The position numbers were made by a program, and so were the translations under genes. Below are positions 8,496 to 16,029 of a DNA stretch of 64,000 nucleotides, in pieces. Position 1 is the stretch's first letter. Every line of letters starts with the position of its first letter. The stretch spans positions 558,001-622,000 of the forward strand of contig OY970235.1 in assembly GCA_963714145.1 (NCBI GenBank), read 5' to 3'. The stretch is from JBBWZH01 sp035544115 (GTDB lineage Bacteria; Actinomycetota; Actinomycetes; Mycobacteriales; CADCTP01). Below the pieces are notes generated by a model. It saw nothing but the letters and a program-made list of their open reading frames with translations, was not told the DNA's origin and searched no databases.

Positions 8496-9835
8496 TGGCG
8501 GCGAACCGCCCGCCCGCGCTGCAGCGGGCAGGCACCACCCGCGTCCTGGCCCGGGACGCCGCGGGCAGCTCGGTGCGCCGCACCGTGCTGCAGAACGGGC
8601 TGCGGGTGGTCACCGAGACCATGCCCGGCATGCGATCGGCCGCGTTCGGCGTCTGGGTCGGGGTGGGTTCCCGGGACGAGACGCCGGCGCTGGCCGGCGC
8701 CTCGCACTTCCTGGAACACCTGCTGTTCAAGGGCACCCGGCAGCGCTCCGGGCTGGAGATCTCGGCGGCGATGGACGCGGTCGGCGGCGAGCTGAACGCG
8801 TTCACCTCCAAGGAGCACACCTGCTACTACGCGCATGTGCTGGCCGAGGATCTGCCGCTGGCCGCCGACCTGGTGTGTGACGTGGTCACCAGTGCCACGC
8901 TGGGCGCCGAGGACGTGGAGAGCGAGCGCGGGGTCATCCTGGAGGAGATCGCCATGCGCGACGACGATCCCTCCGACGCGGTGCACGACGTGTTCGGCGA
9001 GGCGTTGTTCGGCGACACCGCGCTGGGCCGGCCGGTGGTCGGCACGGTCGAGTCGATCGAGTCGATGCGCCGGGACCAGATCGCCGGCTACTACAAGCGC
9101 CGGTACCGGCCGGAGTCGATGGTGGTGTCCGCGGCCGGTCAGCTGGAGCACCGCACGGTGCTCCGGCTGGTCCGGGCCGCGTTCGGCGGCGCGAGCGGCG
9201 CCGCCGACGTGGTCACCCCGCAGCCGGCCCGGGCCGGCGGGAAAGCCCCGCGCAAGCCGGCCCGCGCGGTGGCCACCATCCGGCGGTCCACCGAGCAGGC
9301 CAACCTGGTGCTCGGCACGTTCGGGCTGTCCCGGCACGACGACCGCCGGTACGCCCTGGGCGTGCTGAACAGCGCGCTCGGCGGCGGGATGAGCTCCCGG
9401 CTGTTCCAGGAGGTGCGCGAGCAGCGCGGCCTGGCGTACTCGGTCTACTCGTTCACCACGCAGTACGCCGGGGCCGGTGCGATCGGTGTCTCGGCCGGCT
9501 GCCACCCGGCCAAGGTGCACGAGCTGCTGGACGTGGTGCGCGAGCAGCTGCAGGCCGTCGCCGAGCGCGGGCTGACCGACGCGGAGGTGTCCCGGGGCAA
9601 GGGGCAGGTGCGCGGCGGGCTGGTGCTCGGGCTGGAGGACACCGGCTCCCGGATGAGCCGGATCGGCAAGGGCGAGCTGGCCTACGGCGAGGTGGTCGAG
9701 GTCGATGAGATGCTGGCCCGGGTGGACGCGGTGACCCCGGACGAGGTCCGCGCGCTCGCCGCCGACCTGCTCACCGGCCCGCAGTGCCTGGCCGTGGTCG
9801 GCCCGTTCGACGACGGCGACTTCGACCTGTCCTAG
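8495..9835 (+). CDS. M16 (pitrilysin-type) zinc peptidase
   Basis: A 446-residue single-unit M16B peptidase. The inverted zinc motif HFLEH is at residues 71-75 and the third ligand glutamate is in LEEIAMRDDDP at about residue 150. The C-terminal domain carries the substrate-binding R/Y region (SSRLFQEVREQRGLAYSVYSF). No signal peptide is visible, so it acts in the cytoplasm. The GTG shares one base with the pnp stop. This pnp / M16 / dapB order is common in actinobacteria. The natural substrate is unknown. Confidence 0.93.
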   Translation: MAANRPPALQRAGTTRVLARDAAGSSVRRTVLQNGLRVVTETMPGMRSAAFGVWVGVGSRDETPALAGASHFLEHLLFKGTRQRSGLEISAAMDAVGGELNAFTSKEHTCYYAHVLAEDLPLAADLVCDVVTSATLGAEDVESERGVILEEIAMRDDDPSDAVHDVFGEALFGDTALGRPVVGTVESIESMRRDQIAGYYKRRYRPESMVVSAAGQLEHRTVLRLVRAAFGGASGAADVVTPQPARAGGKAPRKPARAVATIRRSTEQANLVLGTFGLSRHDDRRYALGVLNSALGGGMSSRLFQEVREQRGLAYSVYSFTTQYAGAGAIGVSAGCHPAKVHELLDVVREQLQAVAERGLTDAEVSRGKGQVRGGLVLGLEDTGSRMSRIGKGELAYGEVVEVDEMLARVDAVTPDEVRALAADLLTGPQCLAVVGPFDDGDFDLS

Positions 9836-9891
9836 CCTCTGTCAGCGGCGCCGCGGGTGCCGTCCGAAGCGAGCGTTGGGTGGTGGATGCG

Positions 9892-10764
9892 GTGAGCGAG
9901 GCGAGCCAGCCGGCTCCGGGCGGTCCCGCTCCGGGCGGTCCGGCAGCGGGCGGTCCGGCCCCGGGCGGTCCGGCCGCCGCGGGTGGGGTGCCGACCGGGC
10001 CGGTGCGGTCGGGGGCCGAGCCGCTGCGGGTGGGCGTGCTCGGCGCCCGCGGCCGGATGGGCGCGGAGACCTGCCGGGCGGTCGACGCGGCCGAGGACAT
10101 GGACCTGGTCGCGATGGTGGACGCCGGCGACTGGCTGTTCAGCGTGGCCGACGCGGGCGCCCAGGTAGTGGTCGACTTCACCCACCCGGATGTGGTTCTC
10201 GACAACATCCGGTGGTGTATCGACGAGGGCATCCACTGTGTCGTCGGTACTACCGGCTTCGATGACGAGAAGATCGCGACCGTCCGCGGCTGGACCGAGA
10301 AGACGCCCGAGGTGGGCGTGATCGTGGCGCCGAACTTCGCCATCGGCGCGGTGTTGAGCATGCAGTTCGCTCAGCTCGCGGCGCGCTTCTTCGAGTCGGT
10401 GGAGATCGTCGAACTGCACCACCCGGGGAAGGTGGACGCGCCCAGCGGCACCGCCGCCCGGACCGCCCGGCTGGTCGCCGGGGCGCGCCGCCGGGCCGGC
10501 GTCGGCCCGGCCCCGGACGCGACCACCACCAGCATGGATGGGGCTCGCGGCGCTTCGGTTGACGGAGTGCCGGTGCATTCGATCCGGCTCGCCGGGCTGG
10601 TCGCGCACCAGGAGGTGCTGCTCGGCACGGCCGGCGAGACCCTGTCGATCCGGCACGACTCGCTGGACCGCGTCTCGTTCATGCCCGGTGTGCTGCTCGC
10701 GGTGCGGTCCGTCCCGACCCGTCCCGGCCTCACCGTGGGCCTTGAGTCACTGCTCGGGCTTTGA
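9892..10764 (+). CDS. dapB: 4-hydroxy-tetrahydrodipicolinate reductase
   Basis: NAD(P)H-dependent reductase of the diaminopimelate/lysine pathway. The dinucleotide-binding motif is GVLGARGRMG, the substrate loop VGTTGF, and the catalytic ELHHPGKVDAPSGTA contains the two histidines and the lysine. The start is uncertain. GTG 9892 gives 290 residues with a roughly 40-residue N-terminal Gly-Gly-Pro-Ala repeat made of 15-base DNA units; the enzyme proper begins at LRVGVLG. GTG 9883 is also in frame. The low-complexity leader is unusual for DapB and may be disordered. It follows the M16 gene by 56 bases. Confidence 0.92.
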   Translation: MSEASQPAPGGPAPGGPAAGGPAPGGPAAAGGVPTGPVRSGAEPLRVGVLGARGRMGAETCRAVDAAEDMDLVAMVDAGDWLFSVADAGAQVVVDFTHPDVVLDNIRWCIDEGIHCVVGTTGFDDEKIATVRGWTEKTPEVGVIVAPNFAIGAVLSMQFAQLAARFFESVEIVELHHPGKVDAPSGTAARTARLVAGARRRAGVGPAPDATTTSMDGARGASVDGVPVHSIRLAGLVAHQEVLLGTAGETLSIRHDSLDRVSFMPGVLLAVRSVPTRPGLTVGLESLLGL

Positions 10765-10970
10765 TTCCGGCGCGCGGTAATTGGCTATTCAGTGCTTTTC
10801 CATGCCCAGCGGCCCGACTAGTCGGAAAACTACCGGCATTTTCACAGGTTAGTTCCAGACGATGCCTATCTGTCCCCTCACTCATAGGGCCTATATGATA
10901 GAGGCGAAGATTACGTAGAGTGATACCAGTTGGTGACTGTCCGCGTTGACCCGTGGGAGGGAGAGAGGCC
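10765..10970 (+). promoter_or_regulatory. A/T-richer intergenic region before the NYN gene
   Basis: A 206-base stretch with clearly lower GC than its surroundings. It contains two short perfect palindromes, CCGACTAGTCGG (10814-10825) and ATAGGGCCTAT (10884-10894), and a TATGAT hexamer at 10894-10899 that could be a -10 element. It probably holds the promoter of the following gene; no operator can be assigned. Confidence 0.35.
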
Positions 10971-12053
10971 ATGACCGAGCCCTTCTCGGCCGACCGGCCA
11001 GCCGCCGGTAGCAGACACGCGATCCTCGTCGACGTCGGCTATCTGTATGCCGCCGTCGGCCTGCTAGTACTGGGAACGACGTCGCGGCGGGCGTTCCGGG
11101 TTGCCGCCGACGGCTTCATCACCGCGCTGATCGAACGGGCGGCCAAGCGGGTGCCCGGTGAATTGCTCCGGATGTACTGGTATGACGCCGCTCGTGATCG
11201 GGTGCCGACCGTGGAGCAACGCCAGATCGCCGCCCTCCCGCACGTGAAGGTGCGGCTGGGCAACCTGAACGCGGCCGGCCAGCAGAAGGGCGTGGACGCC
11301 CAGATCCGGCAGGATCTGGAGGTGCTCGCCCGGCACCGCGCGGTCTCCGACGTGGTGCTGATCGCCGGCGATGAGGACATGCTGTCCGCGGTCGAGGCGG
11401 CGCAGGCGTTCGGGGTCCGGGTGCACGTCTGGGGCGTCGAGCCGCCGTACGGGGTGAACCAGGCCGAGCGGCTGGTCTGGGAAGCCGACACCGTCGACGA
11501 GCTGGACGCCGAGTCGTGCCGGCTCTATGTGGCCGCCGAGCCCGGCTTCACTGCCGCGTCCCGGCCGCCACCGGCCACGTTCGAGCCGGCCCAGGGCGGT
11601 GGCGAGCACGGCAACGGAGCGCCGCATGCCGGCATGCCGAGCAGCGGCCGGCCGATCGTGCCCACCCCGGCGAACGTCTTCGCGCCGCGCCGGCCGTCCT
11701 CGCCACCCGGCCGGCTCGGGCCGGACCGGCGGACGATGGAGGAGATCGGCGAGCACATCGCCGGCAAGTGGCTGGTCACCCGTGGTCGCGACAATGTGGC
11801 CGACCTGCTGCCCGGCCCGGTGCTGCCGACCGTCATCGACAAGGAACTGCTGGTCGAGGCCGAGCAGAACCTGAACCGTTCGCTGCGGCCGTTCGAGGAC
11901 GCCCGGCGCGCGCTGCGGGACGGCTTCTGGGCCCGGCTGCACCGCGAGTTCGGGCTCACCACCGGGGTCTCCGGAGCGCCGCCGCCACCGCCCTCGCCCC
12001 CGAGCGGGGTGCCGGCGGCAGCGCCGGCCACCCCGCCCGAGCAGTCCAGCTAG
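10971..12053 (+). CDS. NYN-domain (PIN-like) predicted ribonuclease
   Basis: A 360-residue protein with an N-terminal NYN domain at about residues 12-185. The acidic metal-binding positions are visible: Asp in ILVDVGYLY, Asp in GVDAQIRQDLEVL, and Asp/Glu/Asp in LIAGDEDML. The C-terminal half has a Pro-rich linker and a charged domain (TMEEIGEHIAGKW, then NRSLRPFEDARRALRDGFW) resembling the C-terminal region of LabA/YacP-type NYN proteins. ATG 10971 is preceded by GGGAGGGAGAGAGG and is preferred to the in-frame position 18 bases upstream. It faces the zinc-ribbon gene, their stops 10 bases apart. RNA targets are unknown. Confidence 0.85.
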   Translation: MTEPFSADRPAAGSRHAILVDVGYLYAAVGLLVLGTTSRRAFRVAADGFITALIERAAKRVPGELLRMYWYDAARDRVPTVEQRQIAALPHVKVRLGNLNAAGQQKGVDAQIRQDLEVLARHRAVSDVVLIAGDEDMLSAVEAAQAFGVRVHVWGVEPPYGVNQAERLVWEADTVDELDAESCRLYVAAEPGFTAASRPPPATFEPAQGGGEHGNGAPHAGMPSSGRPIVPTPANVFAPRRPSSPPGRLGPDRRTMEEIGEHIAGKWLVTRGRDNVADLLPGPVLPTVIDKELLVEAEQNLNRSLRPFEDARRALRDGFWARLHREFGLTTGVSGAPPPPPSPPSGVPAAAPATPPEQSS

Positions 12054-12063
12054 CCCGCGCGGC

Positions 12064-12321
12064 TCACTGCTGCAGCGCGGGGTGGTCGCGCCAGGCCGGC
12101 ATGCCCCGCATGTAGTCCCGGGTGGCCGCCTCGGCGTCCGGCCGGGCCTTGCCGTCCTGCCGCATCGACCACTGCACCATCCGCTCGAACCGTTCCTCGA
12201 ACGGCTGCAGCGTGCCGTCCGGTGCGCAGTAGGCGCAGATCGCGCCCTCGGCGTGGCCGGGGGCGTGGTCCTCGGCGGTGCGCATCGGCATGCCGCAGCT
12301 CTCGCAGGTCATCGCCGTCAC
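12064..12321 (-). CDS. Small zinc-ribbon protein
   Basis: An 85-residue protein with four cysteines in CESCGMP and CAYCAPDG, separated by about 20 residues, as in the putative zinc-ribbon family (Pfam Zn_ribbon_2 type). The rest (LQPFEERFERMVQWSM, then YMRGMPAWRDHPAL) matches the conserved tail of that family. GAGGAGG precedes the start. It follows the MarR gene in the same direction by 11 bases and is probably co-transcribed, so it may belong to the same stress response. Its activity is unknown. Confidence 0.82.
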   Translation of the reverse strand: MTAMTCESCGMPMRTAEDHAPGHAEGAICAYCAPDGTLQPFEERFERMVQWSMRQDGKARPDAEAATRDYMRGMPAWRDHPALQQ

Positions 12322-12332
12322 TGTCGTCCTCC

Positions 12333-12794
12333 TCAGGTGTTGGTTGGGTCGGGCGGGTCGGCCGCGGCCAGCAGCGCCCGCAGGCCGCGGACCAGCGCGG
12401 CCCGGTCGGCCGGCCGCATCGCCTCGATCGCCCTGGTCAGGTCGTCCGGGCCGAGCACCTGCGGGTGCGCCCGGACCCGGGCCTGGCCGTCCGCGGTCAG
12501 CCAGACGAAGACCCGGCGTCGGTCCCGGTCGTCCCGCATCCGGGAGACCAGGCCCTTGGTTTCCAGCCGGTCGACCAGTTCGCTCACCGTCGGCTTGCTC
12601 AGCCGCAGGTGTTCGGCCTGCTCGCCCACGGTCAGCGGCCCGGACGCGGCCAGGTGCCGGAGCACGGCGAGCATCCGCGGGGTGACGTCGGCCCCGTTCT
12701 GCCCGCGCGTCGGCGCCTTGAACCGGAGGTAGACAGCCGGGTAGAGGCGGCCCACCTCGTCCGCCACTGCCCGTGCCGACCGCTCTTCCGGCAC
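12333..12794 (-). CDS. MarR-family transcriptional regulator
   Basis: A 153-residue winged-helix repressor. The fold is clear: LAVLRHLAASGPLTVGEQAE, recognition helix LSKPTVSELVDRLETKGLV, wing RMRDDRDRRRVFVWLT, and a C-terminal dimer helix. GTG 12794 is chosen because AGGGA lies just before it and the perfect operator palindrome (12802-12840) ends eight bases upstream; the frame is open much further but encodes only basic low-complexity sequence. It very likely represses itself and the zinc-ribbon gene. No ligand can be inferred. Confidence 0.9.
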   Translation of the reverse strand: MPEERSARAVADEVGRLYPAVYLRFKAPTRGQNGADVTPRMLAVLRHLAASGPLTVGEQAEHLRLSKPTVSELVDRLETKGLVSRMRDDRDRRRVFVWLTADGQARVRAHPQVLGPDDLTRAIEAMRPADRAALVRGLRALLAAADPPDPTNT

Positions 12795-12801
12795 CGTCCC
12801 T

Positions 12802-12840
12802 CTATTCGTTCGGTCCGAACTATCAGGACCGAACGAATAG
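12802..12840 (-). promoter_or_regulatory. Perfect 15-bp inverted-repeat operator of the MarR gene
   Basis: CTATTCGTTCGGTCC (12802-12816) and its exact complement GGACCGAACGAATAG (12826-12840) are separated by nine bases. Each arm contains a smaller near-palindrome around TTCGGTCCGAA, so two dimers could bind side by side. It lies directly upstream of the MarR start codon, where it would cover the promoter. Confidence 0.85.
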
Positions 12841-13063
12841 TGCCGAACGGGTCGGCGTCCGTCAAGCCGCCCGGCGGCCCGCGACGTGGCACCTCGCCGG
12901 GTGGCCGAACCCGGTCGCCGCGGGGTGGCTGGGCGGCGGGCAGCGGGGTGGCTGGACCGGGGTGGAGTCCGGCGGGCCGGGTGGTTGAGTCGGGGAGTCC
13001 GGATGGGCGGGTGTTGAGCCCGGTGAGCCCGGTGGGCCGGGTGCGGCGGGCCGTGGTGGCACG

Positions 13064-14209
13064 ATGGCGGGGATGGGGACCGAGACCGACGCGCTGCGCC
13101 GGCTGCTGGACGTCGCGCTCGCACTCGGCGCCGAGCGGCGGACCGAGGCCGTACTGCGGGTGATCCTGGACGCGGCCCGGGACCTGGCGCACGCCGAGTA
13201 CGCGGCGCTGGGCGTGCCGGACGGCGCCGGCGGCTTCAGCCTGTTCCTCACCGCCGGGGTGGACGCCGCGACCTGGGCCCGGATCGGCGCGCTGCCGCGC
13301 ACGCACGGTCTGCTCGGCGCGCTGCTGGACGACGCGGCGGCGATCCGGCTGCATGACATCCGCGACGACGAGCGGTTCGTCGGCTGGCCCGTCGCGCACC
13401 CGGACCTGAGCTCGTTCCTGGGCGTGCCGATCGTGGCCGGCGGTGAGGTGCTGGCCGAGCTGTTCCTGGCCGAGCGCCGCGACGGCGGCGACTTCACCGA
13501 CGCCGACCAGCGGCTGGTCGAGACGCTCGCCGCGCACGCCGCGCTGGCCGTGGTGAACGCCCAGCGCAACGAGCGGGCCCGCGAGCTGTCGGTGGCCCAG
13601 GAACGCGCCCGGCTGGCCCGGGACCTGCACGACTCGGTCACCCAGACGCTGTTCAGCCTCTCGCTGGCGGCGGAGAGCGCGGCCACCATGGCCGGCCCCG
13701 CGCCCGACTCGGCGCTGGCCGGGCAGCTGGACCGGCTGCGCGACCTGGCCGGCGCGGCGCTGGCCGAGATGCGCTCGCTGGTCGAGACGCTGCGGCCGGC
13801 CGACCTGGACGCCGACGGGCTGGCCGGCGCGCTGCGCAAGCGGATCGAACTGCTGCGGCGGGTGCATGACGTGCCGCTCACGCTGAGCGTCCGCGGCCCG
13901 GCCCGGCTGCGCGACCACACCGTGGAGGGGGAGGTGTTCCGGGTGGCCACCGAGGCGCTGTCGAACGCGCTGCAGCACGCCGCCGCCGGCCGGATCACCA
14001 TCAGCCTGGACACCGGCGGCGACGCGGTCCGGCTGGTGGTCGCCGACGACGGCTGCGGCTTCGACCTGGTCGCCACCCGGCGCAGCTCCGGCCGGCTCGG
14101 CCTGACCTCGATGCGGGAGCGGGCCGAGGCGCTCGGCGGTGTGCTGCGGGTGGACACCGCGCCCGGTGCCGGCACCCGGCTCACCCTGGAGGTGCCCGCT
14201 GCCTGCTGA
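13064..14209 (+). CDS. GAF-domain sensor histidine kinase (HisKA_3 family)
   Basis: A 381-residue cytoplasmic kinase with no membrane helix. The GAF domain covers residues about 10-165 (HAEYAALGVPDGAGGF, then SFLGVPIVAGGEVLAELFLA). The dimerisation and phosphoacceptor region follows, with the histidine in ARLARDLHDSVTQTLFSLSL near residue 188. The ATPase domain has the N-box (VATEALSNALQHA), DDGCGFD and GRLGLTSMRERAEALGG. It overlaps the response regulator gene, forming a two-component pair. The GAF domain could sense redox, oxygen or a small molecule; no haem-ligand motif can be assigned by eye. Confidence 0.93.
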   Translation: MAGMGTETDALRRLLDVALALGAERRTEAVLRVILDAARDLAHAEYAALGVPDGAGGFSLFLTAGVDAATWARIGALPRTHGLLGALLDDAAAIRLHDIRDDERFVGWPVAHPDLSSFLGVPIVAGGEVLAELFLAERRDGGDFTDADQRLVETLAAHAALAVVNAQRNERARELSVAQERARLARDLHDSVTQTLFSLSLAAESAATMAGPAPDSALAGQLDRLRDLAGAALAEMRSLVETLRPADLDADGLAGALRKRIELLRRVHDVPLTLSVRGPARLRDHTVEGEVFRVATEALSNALQHAAAGRITISLDTGGDAVRLVVADDGCGFDLVATRRSSGRLGLTSMRERAEALGGVLRVDTAPGAGTRLTLEVPAAC

Positions 14210-14864
14210 CGCTCCCGGCGCCCCGGCGCCGGCGCCGATCCGACTGCTGCTGGTGGACGATCACGAACTGGTCCGGGCCGGGCTGCGGACCTTCCTCGGG
14301 CTGCAGGCCGACATGGACGTGGTCGGCGAGGCCGGCTCGGCCGAGCAGGCGCTGGCACTGGTCCCCGGGCTCGCCCCGGACGTGGTGCTGCTGGACCTGG
14401 TGCTGCCCGGGATGTCCGGGGTGGAGGCGGTCCGCCGGCTGCGCGCCGCCCACCCGGACGTCAAGGTGCTGGTGCTGACCAGCTTCGCCGGCGAGGACGC
14501 GGTGCTGCCGGCGATCCGGGCCGGCGCGGCCGGCTACCTGCTGAAGGACGTCGGTCCGGCCGAGCTCGCCGAGGCACTGCGGGTGGTGCACGGCGGCGGC
14601 GCCCCGCTGCACCCGTCGGTGGCGGCGACCGTGATGCACAGCGTGGCCGAACCGGTGCGCGACCCGCTCACGCCGCGCGAGCACGAGGTGCTGCGGCTGG
14701 TCGCCCGCGGCCTGTCCAACCGGCTGATCGCCCGCGAGCTGGCCCTGTCGGAGAAGACCGTGAAGGCACACGCCAGCGCCATCTTCGGCAAGCTCGGCGT
14801 GGCCGACCGCACCCAGGCTGCCCTCTACGCGGTCCGCCACGGCCTGGTCGACACCCCGGACTGA
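14199..14864 (+). CDS. NarL/LiaR-type response regulator, partner of the GAF kinase
   Basis: A receiver with intact acidic pair (LLLVDDHELVRAGL), phosphoacceptor Asp (VVLLDLVLPGMSG), Thr/Ser (LVLTSFAGE) and Lys (YLLKDV), then a LuxR HTH (LTPREHEVLRLVARGLSNR, LSEKTVKAHASAIFGKLGV). No ATG occurs before the receiver. CTG 14199 has GGAGG six bases upstream, making a 221-residue protein and an 11-base overlap with the kinase gene. GTG 14166 and GTG 14139 are alternatives with longer overlaps. The kinase should phosphorylate it. Confidence 0.9.
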   Translation: MPADAPGAPAPAPIRLLLVDDHELVRAGLRTFLGLQADMDVVGEAGSAEQALALVPGLAPDVVLLDLVLPGMSGVEAVRRLRAAHPDVKVLVLTSFAGEDAVLPAIRAGAAGYLLKDVGPAELAEALRVVHGGGAPLHPSVAATVMHSVAEPVRDPLTPREHEVLRLVARGLSNRLIARELALSEKTVKAHASAIFGKLGVADRTQAALYAVRHGLVDTPD

Positions 14865-15067
14865 CCCGCTCCGCTGTCACCGGCGGGTGGCCGGCGTCAC
14901 GGTGGCTGTCGCCGTGGTGCAGCCGGCCCGGATCGCCTGGGGCTGGTGACGGCTTCGGGACGCGGGTGACGGGGTGGTGCGGTCGGTGTCGGGTTCGGGT
15001 GGCCGGTGATGGCCCTGCGACGGTCGCCCGGCACTGTCGTCACCGGTGCGGCGGGCCGGGCCTGGGA

Positions 15068-15085
15068 CTAGGACCAAGGTCCTAG
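15068..15085. promoter_or_regulatory. Palindrome CTAGGACC-AA-GGTCCTAG upstream of the SDR gene
   Basis: Perfect 8-bp arms with a two-base spacer, 57 bases before the SDR start codon. The wider GGGACTAGGACC layout resembles palindromes bound by DevR/NarL-type regulators. A regulator of that fold is encoded 200 bases upstream, so it may be that regulator's own target. That link is inference. Confidence 0.5.
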
Positions 15086-15141
15086 GGCGGGGGAGGCCCA
15101 CAGCCGATGGCGGCGGGCCGGCGCGGCGGCACGGTGCAGGT

Positions 15142-16029
15142 ATGCGTACCGCACTCATTACCGGCGCTTCCCGCGGTCTCGGCCGGGCGCTGGCCCGCGA
15201 CCTCGCCGCCACCGGCTGGCAGGTCGTCATCGACGCCCGCTCCGCCGCCGACCTCGCCGCCGCCGCGGCCGGCCAGCTGGCCGACCCCGGCGGCTCCGCC
15301 GACCCCGCCGACCCTGGCGGCTCGGCCGATCCCGGTGGCTCCGCCGATCCCGGCGGCCGTGGTGGCGCCGGTGGCTCCGGGCTGGTCCCGGTGCCGGGCG
15401 ATCTCACCGACCCCGATCACCGCCGGCGGCTGGCCGCCGCCGTCGGGCCGGGTCTGGACCTGCTCGTCCTCAACGCGTCGGCGCTCGGCCAGACGCCGCT
15501 GCCGCCGCTGGCGGAGTACGACCTGGCGGCGCTGCGCGCCGTGCTGGAGGTGAACCTGGTCGGCAGCCTGGCGCTGGCCCAGCTGCTGCTGCCGGCGTTG
15601 CGGGCGGCCGGCGGCCGGCTGGTCGCGATCAGCAGCGACGCCGCGGTCGAGGGCTACCCGGGCTGGGGCGGCTACGGCGCCAGCAAGGCGGCGCTCGACC
15701 AGGTCGCCCGGGTGCTCGCCGCCGAGGAGCCGGCGCTGCGGGTGTACGCCCTGGACCCCGGCGACATGCGCACCCGGATGCAGGCCGACGCGTTCCCCGG
15801 CGAGGACATCAGCGACCGTCCCGAGCCGGAGACCGTGCTGCCCGCCCTGCACCGCCTGATCACCGGCGACCTGCCGAGCGCCCGCTACACCGCCGCCGAC
15901 CTCACCGCCGCCGCGCCACCCCCCACCACCGTGCCGCCGGACGCCGTGCCGTCGGACGCCGTGCCGTCGGACGCCGTGCCGTCGGACGCCGTGCCGTCGG
16001 GCGCGGTGCCGGCGGGGGTGCCGCGATGA
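15142..16029 (+). CDS. Short-chain dehydrogenase/reductase with low-complexity inserts
   Basis: An NAD(P)-dependent oxidoreductase of 295 residues. TGASRGLGRALA is the cofactor motif, LVLNASALG replaces the usual NNAG region, the catalytic Ser is in AISSDAAVEG and the Tyr/Lys in YGASKAALDQ. Two features are odd. A loop after strand 2 carries an (ADPGGS) repeat at residues about 50-75, and the C-terminal tail is a (VPSDA) repeat encoded by 15-base tandem units. The stop overlaps the queA-like ATG (ATGA), so the two genes are coupled. The substrate is unknown. ATG 15142 starts directly at the Rossmann fold. Confidence 0.9.
   Translation: MRTALITGASRGLGRALARDLAATGWQVVIDARSAADLAAAAAGQLADPGGSADPADPGGSADPGGSADPGGRGGAGGSGLVPVPGDLTDPDHRRRLAAAVGPGLDLLVLNASALGQTPLPPLAEYDLAALRAVLEVNLVGSLALAQLLLPALRAAGGRLVAISSDAAVEGYPGWGGYGASKAALDQVARVLAAEEPALRVYALDPGDMRTRMQADAFPGEDISDRPEPETVLPALHRLITGDLPSARYTAADLTAAAPPPTTVPPDAVPSDAVPSDAVPSDAVPSGAVPAGVPR
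15931..16005 (+). repeat. 15-base tandem repeat in the SDR tail
   Basis: Three perfect units of GTGCCGTCGGACGCC (15946-15990) flanked by one near copy on each side. In frame, it encodes VPSDA repeats, so changes in copy number would only lengthen or shorten the tail. Confidence 0.9.
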
